NCBI GenBank assembly: GCA_003116975.1 | Contig: BGKB01000168.1 | Coordinates: forward strand, 1-64,000 | Direction of reading: 5' to 3' | Length of the DNA: 64,000 nucleotides | DNA from: Aurantiochytrium sp. KH105 | Taxonomy: Eukaryota; Sar; Bigyra; Thraustochytrida; Thraustochytriidae | In this document: piece by piece, positions 17,197 to 27,112 of the stretch | Layout: each line of letters opens with the position of its first letter | Position numbering within the stretch: the first letter of the stretch is position 1 | Translations under genes and position numbers: made by a program | The notes under the pieces: generated by a model | Databases searched by the model: none | What the model saw: only the letters and a program-made list of their open reading frames with translations | What the model was told of the DNA's origin: nothing

Positions 17197-19461
17197 TTAA
17201 TAATAATCATAATTATACTCATCTTCAATTGATGACGATGATGATCTACATTTTCTCACAACACAACAGCAGCAAATGCAACAACATAGTGCCAAGAGGA
17301 GGAATACGCCTCCGGATGACCCGATAATGACTACTAAATTTTCGGATAAGAAATCCGAGGTTGTTGGTGGTTCCGTTGTTGTGGGTTCTTTTGTTGTTGT
17401 GGGTGCTTTTGTTGTCGGTTCCTTTGTTGGTCCGGAAGTTGGTCTTCGAGTTGGTCTTAGTGTTGTGGGCATCTGTGTTGGTATCTTCGTGGGAGACTTC
17501 GTGGGAGAGAGAGTTGTTGGTGTCCTCGTATCACCAAATTCGGTGGGTCGAAAAGTTGGTTTTGGTGTCGGTGCATCCGTGGGTCTATCAGTCGGTGCAT
17601 CCGTGGGTACGTCCGTGGGATACTCTGTTGGGAAGTCCGTGGGGACGTCCGTAGGGGCGTCCGTTGGGGCGTCCGTAGGGGCGTCCGTAGGGGCGTCCGT
17701 AGGTGATGTGGTTGGTACGTCTGTGGGTGATGCTGTTGGACTCTGTGTAGGTAAGGTAGGTGCAGGTGTTGGAGGTGTGTATGCATCTCTTTGAACTTGT
17801 TCCGGTGCGGTCGTCTGCTCTTCGCATGATAAATACTTGCATTGCCCTAATGTACCATCTCCACGTGTGCAAATGCTATCACGTGGCATGTATGAATCCG
17901 ACTTTTCATCGTATCCATAAAATTGGTATACTCTTTTTGAACAGATATACGATATGCCAGGATATTTGCATCTTACTTCACAACCGCCACCAATACTACA
18001 TTGGGCTTGATACTCGTTCGCTCGCCCTTGGTTGAAATAGCTGCACTCGTTGACACATTCGCCATTTGAGCAATAGTACGTGGCCAACGAGTTATCTACC
18101 GTTCGTGGTGTGCATTCAGTGTCTGTTGGTTGTAAGTTTCCATTCACACAACACTCTGAATCAGATTGAAGTCCATCCTCGTGGCCAAATGTGGGCATAA
18201 TAAAACCTGATGCGCAGTTGATTGGGCCGTCAACAATTTTGCAATTAACGCATGATGCGGTTGATGACTGAGTATCTTGGCAGCTTAATTCATCCAAGTA
18301 AGGGCATTCACATTCCTCATCACCTTCAAGAATTAAATTTCCGCAGGTTTGTGATTCAACAGGAAGTTCCACAGGATCCCCTGCGTCTCGAACCATCCCT
18401 AATTCTGGGGCGCACCCATCATCTGGGTAATTTCCTCTATATCTCAGATTAAAGCACAGCGTTGCCATCGATGCTTCAGTGAACCCAATCGTTCCATTTT
18501 TCAACTTACCGTCAGTGAGGTAATCCATGATGCCACCATATGTTCCCCAATCAGCTCTACTCGTGAATGGATGGTATGCACCGATGATGTGTCCTATTTC
18601 ATGAGCCATAGTGTCATCGAAAATGTCGGGGTCTTGCTTCATGTATCCGTGGCTAATCGCATTGTATTTACACAATGTTGCAACGTAAGCGGCTCCAATA
18701 GTAGATCCAAAATCACATTGATTCCAAGTGTAGAAAATCACACCTCCTTCCAAAAAATTCCGGCCGTCATTTTCGAAATTTTTACCGTAAATATAATGTA
18801 CGCGAACAAGAAAACCAGTGCTGTCATCTGTGCATGTTGCTCTTGTGAAAAAAACGTCAGCAAGACGAAGTCTGATATTCAAAAAACTCTCGTAAACTTG
18901 ATTGACTTGTAGAAGTTGACTTATCATACGCGCGGTTATTGCATCTTTGTCCCCTCTATAATAAATTTCGGAGAGAAAGTCAATTCCCAGAACGACATCG
19001 TATTCGCGCATTTGGACCTCAAAACACATGTCTCTATTTTCCCCGAGTCGTCGTCTTCCTATTTTTTCATGATGCATTATAGTGCTTATGTTGTATCCAC
19101 CTGATGTTTTGTCATGAACAATGTTAACGACATGATCGGGAAAAATTTCCAGCATTCCGAAAACCTTTTCATGCTCGTCACAATATCTCAAAGATGCCAT
19201 AAAATTATAGCTATCCGATGAAACGAAATTGTTCGGTGCATGATTATGATCAGGATGTAGCCTCAGATGATCAGGTAAAACATTCTTTGCGCGTTCCAAA
19301 GAGTATGTTTGGGTTTCATTGTTATCGAACAGAATGTTGACGTGCAAATGTGCATCGAAGTTGTCTAGCTCTTCGATTTCAAAATTGATATCAACTATTT
19401 CAATTTCTGATGCTGACACGCCCAAAATGCAAGCAATCAACAATGCTATTCGTAAAATCAT
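17197..19461 (-). CDS. ADAM/reprolysin-like metalloprotease, PT stalk, membrane anchored
   Basis: Taken from the ATG at 19461 (MILRIALLIACILGVSA, signal peptide), giving about 754 residues. The zinc motif HEIGHIIGAYH lies near residue 284 and the Met-turn GGIMDY about 25 residues later, as in M12-type metzincins. A Cys-rich disintegrin-like region spans about 375-525 (GDEECECPYLDELSCQ and SDSECCVNGNLQPTDTEC). The Pro-Thr stalk covers about 555-690, followed by a membrane helix (VVIIGSSGGVFLLLALCC) and a short Cys- and Ser-rich tail. All catalytic residues are present. It is likely a surface-exposed active protease, one of five paralogues in the window. Confidence 0.9.
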   Translation of the reverse strand: MILRIALLIACILGVSASEIEIVDINFEIEELDNFDAHLHVNILFDNNETQTYSLERAKNVLPDHLRLHPDHNHAPNNFVSSDSYNFMASLRYCDEHEKVFGMLEIFPDHVVNIVHDKTSGGYNISTIMHHEKIGRRRLGENRDMCFEVQMREYDVVLGIDFLSEIYYRGDKDAITARMISQLLQVNQVYESFLNIRLRLADVFFTRATCTDDSTGFLVRVHYIYGKNFENDGRNFLEGGVIFYTWNQCDFGSTIGAAYVATLCKYNAISHGYMKQDPDIFDDTMAHEIGHIIGAYHPFTSRADWGTYGGIMDYLTDGKLKNGTIGFTEASMATLCFNLRYRGNYPDDGCAPELGMVRDAGDPVELPVESQTCGNLILEGDEECECPYLDELSCQDTQSSTASCVNCKIVDGPINCASGFIMPTFGHEDGLQSDSECCVNGNLQPTDTECTPRTVDNSLATYYCSNGECVNECSYFNQGRANEYQAQCSIGGGCEVRCKYPGISYICSKRVYQFYGYDEKSDSYMPRDSICTRGDGTLGQCKYLSCEEQTTAPEQVQRDAYTPPTPAPTLPTQSPTASPTDVPTTSPTDAPTDAPTDAPTDAPTDVPTDFPTEYPTDVPTDAPTDRPTDAPTPKPTFRPTEFGDTRTPTTLSPTKSPTKIPTQMPTTLRPTRRPTSGPTKEPTTKAPTTTKEPTTTEPPTTSDFLSENLVVIIGSSGGVFLLLALCCCICCCCVVRKCRSSSSSIEDEYNYDYY
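17570..17720. repeat. 12-bp Pro-Thr minisatellite within the metalloprotease gene
   Basis: GGGGCGTCCGTA-type units encode PTDA and PTDV on the minus strand. They are nearly identical at the DNA level to those in the subtilisin-like and GH27-like genes. Confidence 0.8.
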
Positions 19462-19514
19462 TCTGTCGACCAATCAATAATTCAAAACTAATCTTAACCA
19501 TATGTATTATTTAT

Positions 19515-21347
19515 TTATTTATAGCACTCCCATTTTGTCCTATCTTTTACGCCATTTGGAGAAAACCCCTTGTTCCACAGTCTGCATTTATTTCTAGTTG
19601 GATGATATTCATAAGCCACGCAATTATCAATCGCAACGCATGATGATTCGCAGTTCACTCTGTCTTTTATTGCTTTGATTGTATTTCTAAATTTTTTGGT
19701 ATTTTTGTTGTTGTAGGTGCATTTTTTTCCAGAGTATGAGAAGTTCTTGGGGACGTCCGTTGGGATGTTCGTAGGTACGCTCGTGGGTATGTCCGTAAGG
19801 GCGTCCGTAGGGGCGTCCGTAGGGGTGTCCGTGGGTACATCCGTAGGGGCGTCCGTTGGATCGGATATGAGCGTTTCTGGCTCAACGCAATCACCATCCA
19901 TACAATAGGTTGTACTTTTGTTTCCGCACTTGGATAGGTTCTCAACGTATGTAATGGGAATAAGTTCATTGGTTGATGTATCGCGGGTGAAAAGTGCACT
20001 GGAACAGAATCCTTGGGTTGGGTGAATGCACTGTTGTTGACATCCTCCTCGTGAAGTTAAGATTCCACAAAGTTCCAGTGCACCCCTAAACTCGTTGCAT
20101 CGATTGACACATTGTCCCATGCTGCAGTATCCATAATCCTGTCCACAAGGATGTAATGTCGATTGGAGGATCCCGTCCTCAGAGCAGCAATCTTCATGTG
20201 ATAGTAAGTCTTTTCCATTTGCCATCTTCATTAGAAAAGTTGTGCTGCATTCTCTCATTGTTGTCGTTGCGCATTGCTGGCATTCACCGCAAGAAACTTG
20301 GTTTTCATCCTGGCATTCACACTGTTCGTCGCCGGAAATCAGCTGATCTCCACATAAATTTCCTTCCTGGTCTCCAAAAGTTGTTGTGAATGGGCATTCG
20401 TCTTTGACGAAGTTTATTTTAGAGCACATTTCGTCTATTGATCTATTTGTGAAGCCATATTGGTTCGTCCCTTTTAGTTTATAATTGTAGTAATCCATGA
20501 ATCCACCAAACGTCCCAATAAGCGATGAGTTATCGCCAAAAGGATGCTTTGCGCCGTAGAGGTGCCCAACTTCGTGCGCAGTTGTAATAACTGATGTTAT
20601 TCCATAATAGTTCGCAGTGACGACAGCTGTGTTGTATTTACCTGTGCTACAGATAGACCCGGTAGACGCAACACCAGCATAACCTCCGTAAGCGCACCCT
20701 GACATACGAAGATAGAACGCTTGTCCATTTTTGCGTCCAATATAGTTTCTTAGATTTGAAAGCGCGAGTGAAATCGGATACTCACAATCTAGAGTGTCTG
20801 TGTGTCGAATATCTGCAATTCTAAAATACTGGTTGGTGTAACGTCTGAAGTACTCATTGACAAAAGTTATTGTCTTTTCAATATGTCTTTGCATTGCGTT
20901 ATGATCTGAATTGAAGTACTCAAGCATTGCCGCATCAGTCACATAGCCAATATCTACTCTTGTTGTGTCGCTATGAATTTCGCACTCTGTCGAAGACTGT
21001 AAATTTCTCCTGTCATCGTCATTCTGCCAAAGACGCGCTTCTTCTATGTGATTATCACTCCCCATATGCACAACAAGACCATCTTCGATTTCGAAAAAAC
21101 CTTCCAAATTCTTGTGCATTTTGTCCATAAAAGTAGCTGTTGCGATGGGTTTTCTTGATACAAACGATGCACTTCCATTTTGGTGGCTGTACAGATCATC
21201 GACCATTGTCAATTCAAAATCGAGTCCAGTGTCGTTGTACAGAAGATGCACGTGCAATGATTTTTCACTGGTTTGATTCCATTGTATGGAGTTTTTGCCT
21301 TGTGCGAGAACACATAATAAAAAGAATAGTGCGAGAATGGTCAACAT
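19515..21347 (-). CDS. ADAM-like metalloprotease with C-terminal PAN/apple-like domain
   Basis: The 610-residue protein has a signal peptide (MLTILALFFLLCVLAQG). The zinc motif HEVGHLYGAKH lies near residue 259 with Met-turn GGFMDY following. A disintegrin-like Cys-rich region spans about 325-485 and a short PTDAPTDVPT linker about 490-530. Unlike its paralogues it lacks a membrane helix. It ends in a domain of about 75 residues with Cys spacing (CTYNN, CESSCVAIDNC, CRLWNKGF) resembling PAN/apple modules, which bind carbohydrate or protein. It is likely secreted and tethered through that module. Confidence 0.87.
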   Translation of the reverse strand: MLTILALFFLLCVLAQGKNSIQWNQTSEKSLHVHLLYNDTGLDFELTMVDDLYSHQNGSASFVSRKPIATATFMDKMHKNLEGFFEIEDGLVVHMGSDNHIEEARLWQNDDDRRNLQSSTECEIHSDTTRVDIGYVTDAAMLEYFNSDHNAMQRHIEKTITFVNEYFRRYTNQYFRIADIRHTDTLDCEYPISLALSNLRNYIGRKNGQAFYLRMSGCAYGGYAGVASTGSICSTGKYNTAVVTANYYGITSVITTAHEVGHLYGAKHPFGDNSSLIGTFGGFMDYYNYKLKGTNQYGFTNRSIDEMCSKINFVKDECPFTTTFGDQEGNLCGDQLISGDEQCECQDENQVSCGECQQCATTTMRECSTTFLMKMANGKDLLSHEDCCSEDGILQSTLHPCGQDYGYCSMGQCVNRCNEFRGALELCGILTSRGGCQQQCIHPTQGFCSSALFTRDTSTNELIPITYVENLSKCGNKSTTYCMDGDCVEPETLISDPTDAPTDVPTDTPTDAPTDALTDIPTSVPTNIPTDVPKNFSYSGKKCTYNNKNTKKFRNTIKAIKDRVNCESSCVAIDNCVAYEYHPTRNKCRLWNKGFSPNGVKDRTKWECYK

Positions 21348-21374
21348 GTTAATTTAACTTAGTTATTGAACGAG

Positions 21375-23078
21375 TCAAATTAGTAGTATATCATTTTCAT
21401 CTTCATGTTTGTTTTTGCAAAGTTGTTTCAAACAGCAACAATAACAAAAGCAACAAAGTAAAAATAGTAGTACTAGTGTTGCACTGGACACTATTATTAT
21501 GTTGGTTGTGGTCAAGTAATTGTCTAACGTTGATGATACTGTTGGTGTTGAAATAGGCGCTGTTGTTGGAATGGTCTGTGATGAGTTGTAGCAGCTACCA
21601 TCGTGGCACACACCGACTCCACCATTGATGCACTTAGACCCATCTTCCATTTTGCTGGGAAACACTTTATAACCTAGGCCACCAAGTACTGAGTCTGTAT
21701 AGGTCAACCCACTCGTGCAATATCCGCGAGTTGGATGAATGCATTGTTGCCAGCATCCACCTTCATTTTGGAGAGTTCCACATAGTTCCAGAGCTCCACG
21801 AAATTCTTTGCACTTGTTCACACATTTACCAAAACTACAATAACCATAACCATCTTGACATGAATCCAGTGTGGTCATCAGGATGCCAGAATCTGTGCAA
21901 CATTCCTGAATTGATTGAACTTGGCGACCATGCTTCATCAACATCATAAATGTGTTGCTACACTCCATTTCTTTGTTTTCAAGTTGGCATGAAATACAAC
22001 GATTGCCATTTGACCCACAAACCTGCGACCCAGATTCAGAGCATTCGCATTCTTCATTTGGGGCAATAATACCATCACCGCATTGTCCATCTATTTCCAT
22101 GTTGATGGCATATTCGCAAGAGTTTTGAATGTATTCAATCGAGTCACACATTGCGTCGACTGATGAATCGGTGTAACCAAACTCGTTCGTTGTTTTCAGT
22201 CTAAAATCTCCATAATCCATGATTCCACCATACTGACCCCATTCCGACTCTGATGAAAACGGATGCGGAGCACCGTAGGAATGACCAATTTCGTGCAATA
22301 TGGTTAAAACAGCTCTCATTCCTATAGTTTTTCCGGAAACAAGAGCTGTATTTCTTCTTGATGATCGGCAAACTTGACCAGTGTTAGCCACACCTGCATA
22401 TTGTCCAAATGCACACCCAGAGATCAGTATCCAAAGGCCTTTTGTTGGCAGTGTCGAAACAATGTTTTGAAATGTGTAATGATAATTGCTGATGTCAGCC
22501 TGGCACAGAAGATTTTCACCGTATTGAATTTCAGCTATTCTAAAATATTGGCCAGTGTATTTCTTAAAAATTGTATTTGTGTTTGCAAACAAAAACTCAA
22601 TGTACCTGTCCAGACTTATAGTATCATTACTGAAACCAACAATCATCGTGGCATCGACAGTATAACCAATATCGAGCATTGTTGTTGGTTTTATGTTACA
22701 TGAACTCAGGAGTCGTCTCTTTCTTGATGCCGATGGAAGCTTGGCCTGTTCCGATACAGTTTCGTTGTCGCTTCGAAGAAAGATTATCGTCTCCTCGGTG
22801 ACTTGAAATGTGCCAGCCAGAATTGAATTGCTATCATCGAGAAAGCTCGCTGTTGCCATGGGCTCGTCGGATGAGAAAGTAGATGATAATTTTGCCTTTG
22901 AAAACAAATTCTCTACGCGTCTCATCATGAATACACTTGATTCTCCTCGACTATCTGCAATTGAAATTTCAAGAGTATTTTGTTCTGTTAATTTCCATGA
23001 CGCGATTTTGTATTGTGTTTCTCCAATCACAGAGTGCAATGAAATTAAAAATATAAATACTATTTGAACAACACTCAT
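21375..23078 (-). CDS. ADAM-like metalloprotease, membrane anchored, minimal PT linker
   Basis: The 567-residue protein has a signal peptide (MSVVQIVFIFLISLHSVIG). The zinc motif HEIGHSYGAPH lies near residue 263 and Met-turn GGIMDY follows. The disintegrin-like region (PNEECECSESGSQVC and SIQECCTDSGILMTTLDSC) spans about 330-490. A very short Pro-Thr linker leads to a membrane helix near 525-545 and a Cys-rich tail. The catalytic residues are intact. It is closest in layout to the 19515-21347 gene, sharing the CxEFRGALELCG block, which points to a tandem duplication. Confidence 0.88.
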   Translation of the reverse strand: MSVVQIVFIFLISLHSVIGETQYKIASWKLTEQNTLEISIADSRGESSVFMMRRVENLFSKAKLSSTFSSDEPMATASFLDDSNSILAGTFQVTEETIIFLRSDNETVSEQAKLPSASRKRRLLSSCNIKPTTMLDIGYTVDATMIVGFSNDTISLDRYIEFLFANTNTIFKKYTGQYFRIAEIQYGENLLCQADISNYHYTFQNIVSTLPTKGLWILISGCAFGQYAGVANTGQVCRSSRRNTALVSGKTIGMRAVLTILHEIGHSYGAPHPFSSESEWGQYGGIMDYGDFRLKTTNEFGYTDSSVDAMCDSIEYIQNSCEYAINMEIDGQCGDGIIAPNEECECSESGSQVCGSNGNRCISCQLENKEMECSNTFMMLMKHGRQVQSIQECCTDSGILMTTLDSCQDGYGYCSFGKCVNKCKEFRGALELCGTLQNEGGCWQQCIHPTRGYCTSGLTYTDSVLGGLGYKVFPSKMEDGSKCINGGVGVCHDGSCYNSSQTIPTTAPISTPTVSSTLDNYLTTTNIIIVSSATLVLLFLLCCFCYCCCLKQLCKNKHEDENDILLI

Positions 23079-23125
23079 TGAATTTATTTTTAATTGACGT
23101 GACTTAGATTGGCAAGAATCGACAA

Positions 23126-23683
23126 ATGTTAGACGAGATTGTGTTCAGGCAAAAACTTAATGCATTTCATGAAGCAAATCGTGGTGATAGTAGGTATAAA
23201 GTTTCTGTACTTGAGCAGCTGGTATTGTTTTTCTTTCTTGAACTTCGGAGAGATGGTGTTCCTTTTATTGATATTTCTGATATTTATGATACTTTAGATT
23301 TTGAGATTGAAAAGCGTGGTTCCTTTGTGCAATGTGTCACTAGTACTTTGGAGCGTCCATTCGATTGTGAGCTGGTCTCAAGAAAGTGCCAAAATGGTTG
23401 CGTGACTGAAACGTTTCTACTCACAAGCCATGGGTTTGCGAAATTTATGCGTTCCCTGGATGAGTGGTCGTGTTGCAAGCTTTGTGAATTTGTAGAGTCA
23501 TTATTAGGGGATGATGCAGAGCTAAAGAGTAATCAAGATGTCATTCTTGGCGTTTTGGGTGACACCGTTGACGATATGAGGACGGGAAGGTGTGGTTATT
23601 ATAATTGTTTCTTTGCGTGGGAGAAAATGACTGAATTTCAGAAACGTGTAACACTGGGAATAATTTATTTTATTTTGTTGTGA
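23126..23683 (+). CDS. Unknown 185-residue protein upstream of the recombinase
   Basis: It starts at an ATG (MLDEIVFRQKLNAFHEA). The protein is helical, with Cys-containing segments (CQNGCVTET and CCKLCEF) and a hydrophobic C-terminus (VTLGIIYFILL). It ends about 50 bases before the recombinase start and has the same orientation, so the two may be co-expressed. No family is recognised. Confidence 0.7.
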   Translation: MLDEIVFRQKLNAFHEANRGDSRYKVSVLEQLVLFFFLELRRDGVPFIDISDIYDTLDFEIEKRGSFVQCVTSTLERPFDCELVSRKCQNGCVTETFLLTSHGFAKFMRSLDEWSCCKLCEFVESLLGDDAELKSNQDVILGVLGDTVDDMRTGRCGYYNCFFAWEKMTEFQKRVTLGIIYFILL

Positions 23684-23719
23684 CTTGAAAATTGAAAACT
23701 TGTTCTTGAAAGCAAGAGT

Positions 23720-23728
23720 AGCAAAACC
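23720..23728 (+). promoter_or_regulatory. AGCAAAACC motif at the recombinase start
   Basis: AGCAAAACC ends 6 bases before the ATG at 23735. It is the clearest case of this motif, which recurs just upstream of the PIF1-like helicase and nucleotide kinase genes. Confidence 0.55.
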
Positions 23729-23734
23729 AAAACG

Positions 23735-26377
23735 ATGGATGCCAACAAACGACGTCGTGTTGAAGAAAATGTACGAGCCGCAGCGAATGCGGAGAGGGAG
23801 AGGCGTGCCAAATGTGTTCTCAGCACGGATAATGTGAAGCCAGCTTCAAGTCTTTACCGAAAGAAAAAGTCCCTCATGAAATTTGCTGAAAGACTTTTGG
23901 GCGACTTGGACATCAAGTCTTGTGATTCTGAAGATTTTTTTAATCGCTTCGAGGACTGGATTCACGAGGACCGCTACAAAGAAAGAGTCCAAAAGGCAGT
24001 TGATCAGACGCTTTATGAGAAAATGGGCGATGCAAATATTGCAGACAAGGAGTGTGCGCTTCGGACCTTGCTCTCTGCGTACGAACTTGTGGGGCTTTCT
24101 CCTTCAGACGATTGCAGGAGCAACATGGACGTCCTCCAGACGTCCTGGAAGTCGCTCGCAATAAAGCGTAAGACGCAGCGTACGTATCAGAAACAACACG
24201 ATATAGGTGTTTTGATGGATGGAGAGGAAAGCATTCGACGGTTTATGGCGTCGTGTCATGTAATTGACTACTTCAATCTAGGTGCTCAAATCGTTTCGTA
24301 CGGGTCTCTGGCACATGCTGGTACTAATCAGGGAGGTTCTCATTATGATACGCGGCGCGTTCGAAAAACCTTCTTACATACATTTGATGACAATAATTTG
24401 CGTCTAATTGCAATGCAGGAGTTCATGCAGAGCAACTTCGGTCTCGTAAAGATACTATACTCGACTGGATTGCGATTTTGTTCTGTGGCGGTGATGAGTC
24501 TGTGTCCGGACGCGTGGACGATTAAGGCAGATCCCACGAAAGAGCGACCTGTATTCGCCTATCATTCAAACAAGAAGGGGAGTGTTTCAACCCTGAATGG
24601 ATTTGACGAGAGCAAGACCAAATCATATTGTGGTCTTGAAACGCATCGATACCCCGAACGAGATCCGCTTCTGGCAATAGGGCTTCAGGTGGAGCTTCAG
24701 CGGCTTTTATGTGATGATACGAAAGACACCGATTATGTGTTTGCATTCTTCGAAATCATGTTGAACATAAAGGGCGCATATCTTAACTCCAATGGCGAAA
24801 AGTCTGTTTGCAATTCGGAGAAGCGCACGCATTATGACCGCGGTGCGTACATGGATACGTACGTCAGTGCTAAGACACAGACCCGTTTTTCAAACTGGTT
24901 GCATGTTTTGACCACGGGTGCTGGAATTGGGAGAGAGGTTGAAAATGAAGCAACGGGCCAGAAATTTCGTCGTTGGGCAACGAATGTGCGGGGACATGCA
25001 TTTCGTGCTATCGCTACGAGCAAATTGAGCAAGCATCCGTACATTTCCAGTGAGGATAGAAAAAGGACACTAGGTTGGACGGAGAAGTCCGTCGAGAAGG
25101 TACATTACACAGTTCGCCAACGGGATGTCATCAACACCCGCACGCCTTTTGTGCTCGCTGAGCGATTGGATCCCGGTCAGTATGGAAAGGAAGGTCGATT
25201 CTACGATGCACATCCTCTGTGGTATTTTTTGAATCGCATTCCCGATTGTCTTTTGCCCGAAGGCGTGCAAAACGTTGCAGAATCTAACCACTTTACTTCG
25301 GGCGAGACGAAGAAGAAAGTCAACGCGGGCTCATATTCGTACACCGTGCACCTTCGTCATGAAGATACCCCTCGTTCCTTCTTCGCAAAGTGTTTTATCA
25401 TTGGGCTTGCTTTCGGTGCATTTGGAGAAGAAGTCAGAGATATCTTTGAACCGAGATTTGTTGAGAGAAGCAGACATGTGTGGGCGCTCTTCCAAAGTGC
25501 TCTCCGGTCCTACTGCAAGAAGATGCTCGAACAGCGAGAGAAGCAATTTTCGGACGATGCAATTATGGCGCAAATGGCACCGGAAGTAAGACGTAGATAC
25601 GAGGAGATGAGGCGCGAAAGGGACGAAGCGATTGTGAAGCTCCAGATGCACCTCGACGCGAGTGCTGTGATGCCTACGCCCGAGGCGCGGACGTCTGTCC
25701 GGACGTCCGAGGTGATGCCTACGTCCTCCGAGGCTCGGTCTCCTGCCCGGGCGTCCGAGGTGATGCCTACGTCCTCCGAGGCTCGTTCGTCTGCCCGGGC
25801 GTCCGAGGTTCATCCTCCTCGGACGTCAGGGCAGACGACCGAGGCTCATCCTCCTCGGACGTCCGGGCAGACGTCCAAGGCTCATCCTCCTCGGACGTCC
25901 GAGGTAATGCCTACGTCCGAGTCTCGGCAGACGCCCGAGTCTCGACAGACGTTGCAATCTCAGAGGATGGTTGCTGAAGTTCGTTCGGCCGTTCGTACAC
26001 CCAAGAACATCAGTGAATACGTTGCACGACTGGAATGTTCCAGGAAAACAAACGGGTTTATGTTCTACTGCAAGTGGAGTGTTGAGCACGAGCTTATTCC
26101 GTATGTTGAGCAAGAGGTAGCACGACTTTCCCCTACCCCTACGCCTGCTTTTCTAGAACGTTTAGCATCAGCACTGGGGAAGCGTTTGAGGAGAATCCTC
26201 GTTCTCGCAGGGGCGGTTGCGATGGGAAGAGCTGATGCGATTTCTACTGGATTTGGATCATCAAAGTCCTACTGTGTCCTTGGCTTTGTGAGTAAATTAC
26301 TTGCCGATAAAGATCCACTTGTATCAGATGTTCCCACTGCCACCTTTTCCGGTTATAAGAAACTTTTTTTTCCATAA
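23735..26377 (+). CDS. Tyrosine recombinase/integrase with low-complexity linker and extra C-terminal domain
   Basis: This is an 880-residue protein. The catalytic constellation is visible in order: Arg in STGLRFCSVAVMSL (about 245), HxxR in GHAFRAIATSKL (about 420), Trp in LGWTEKSVEK (about 448) and the Tyr nucleophile in KVHYTVRQ (about 455). Upstream is a basic, helical N-terminal region of core-binding type. Residues about 640-750 are a low-complexity linker of repeated SEARSSARASEV and HPPRTSGQT encoded by GGACGTCC-containing repeats. The last ~125 residues form another conserved-looking region. Full-length with all catalytic residues, so it is likely active in integration or genome resolution. 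A Crypton-type transposon origin is the main alternative. Confidence 0.85.
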   Translation: MDANKRRRVEENVRAAANAERERRAKCVLSTDNVKPASSLYRKKKSLMKFAERLLGDLDIKSCDSEDFFNRFEDWIHEDRYKERVQKAVDQTLYEKMGDANIADKECALRTLLSAYELVGLSPSDDCRSNMDVLQTSWKSLAIKRKTQRTYQKQHDIGVLMDGEESIRRFMASCHVIDYFNLGAQIVSYGSLAHAGTNQGGSHYDTRRVRKTFLHTFDDNNLRLIAMQEFMQSNFGLVKILYSTGLRFCSVAVMSLCPDAWTIKADPTKERPVFAYHSNKKGSVSTLNGFDESKTKSYCGLETHRYPERDPLLAIGLQVELQRLLCDDTKDTDYVFAFFEIMLNIKGAYLNSNGEKSVCNSEKRTHYDRGAYMDTYVSAKTQTRFSNWLHVLTTGAGIGREVENEATGQKFRRWATNVRGHAFRAIATSKLSKHPYISSEDRKRTLGWTEKSVEKVHYTVRQRDVINTRTPFVLAERLDPGQYGKEGRFYDAHPLWYFLNRIPDCLLPEGVQNVAESNHFTSGETKKKVNAGSYSYTVHLRHEDTPRSFFAKCFIIGLAFGAFGEEVRDIFEPRFVERSRHVWALFQSALRSYCKKMLEQREKQFSDDAIMAQMAPEVRRRYEEMRRERDEAIVKLQMHLDASAVMPTPEARTSVRTSEVMPTSSEARSPARASEVMPTSSEARSSARASEVHPPRTSGQTTEAHPPRTSGQTSKAHPPRTSEVMPTSESRQTPESRQTLQSQRMVAEVRSAVRTPKNISEYVARLECSRKTNGFMFYCKWSVEHELIPYVEQEVARLSPTPTPAFLERLASALGKRLRRILVLAGAVAMGRADAISTGFGSSKSYCVLGFVSKLLADKDPLVSDVPTATFSGYKKLFFP
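25683..25935. repeat. Imperfect GGACGTCC-containing repeats in the recombinase linker
   Basis: Three classes of short direct repeat share the GGACGTCC or GGGCGTCC core: GAGGTGATGCCTACGTCC, GCTCATCCTCCTCGGACGTC and variants. They encode the Ser/Arg/Thr/Pro-rich linker. The core is the same as in the Pro-Thr minisatellites and the left-end array. Confidence 0.7.
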
Positions 26378-26468
26378 TTTTTCGTCATTTTAGTAACATG
26401 AAGTAAATTCGAACCCTCGATGTTGCCACAAACCTGCAACTAAAAAACCGAGAATCAAATAAGCAAAT

Positions 26469-27098
26469 ATGCCGCGCAAGAATACGGCCGAGGAGAAAAA
26501 GACGGCTAGGAAGGTGCGACCGTGCAGCATGGGCGACTGTTCTAAAGTAGCTCGCCGGGGAGGTTTGTGTGTCGCGCATGGAGGTGGGTACAGGTGCAAA
26601 GAACCTTTTTGTAACACTAGTACCCCGGGTCCTGGTCGTTATTGTTTCGTACATGGTGGTGGGTCTGAGTGTGCACATCCGTCGTGTACCAAGCATGTTG
26701 TCAGTAAAACAAAAATGTTATGTAATGAACACGGGGGAAAAGAACGGTGTTCGAAAGAAGGGTGCAATCGAATTTCACGTCTCTGGGGTCTCTGCTCGAA
26801 GCATGGTGGGCGATACACCTGCAAAATTAAAGATTGCAAAAAGACTGCACCGGGGCTCGATAAATTTTGCCTACAGCATGGTGGTGGTGTGGTGTGTGAG
26901 GTTCCTGGGTGCAAACATGCGAGAAAACGAAACAAGAGGTGCAGGGCTCATGAGAATTACGATATGGGTTGCGGACCGATTGTTGTCAAGCTGAAGGATA
27001 ATTTGAGTACTGGCGGCGATTCCAGTATTATCGGGAGTGAGCTTGAATCTAATGATGAGGAAATCGAGACTATTCCAAAAAACATCGTTCTGTATTAA
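26469..27098 (+). CDS. Six-module Cys/His 'HGG' repeat protein
   Basis: This is a 209-residue basic protein. Six successive modules of the type C-x4-C-x7-8-C-x2-H-G-G run from about residue 16 to 165, for example CSMGDCSKVARRGGLCVAHGG and CSKEGCNRISRLWGLCSKHGG. The sixth ends CRAHE without GG. The family is widespread in oomycetes and other stramenopiles. Zinc binding and nucleic-acid contact are plausible but unproven. The C-terminal 30 residues are acidic. It shares the module with the 10351-10761 gene. It lies 92 bases after the recombinase in the same orientation. Confidence 0.82.
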   Translation: MPRKNTAEEKKTARKVRPCSMGDCSKVARRGGLCVAHGGGYRCKEPFCNTSTPGPGRYCFVHGGGSECAHPSCTKHVVSKTKMLCNEHGGKERCSKEGCNRISRLWGLCSKHGGRYTCKIKDCKKTAPGLDKFCLQHGGGVVCEVPGCKHARKRNKRCRAHENYDMGCGPIVVKLKDNLSTGGDSSIIGSELESNDEEIETIPKNIVLY

Positions 27099-27112
27099 AA
27101 TTTAAAATGAAG

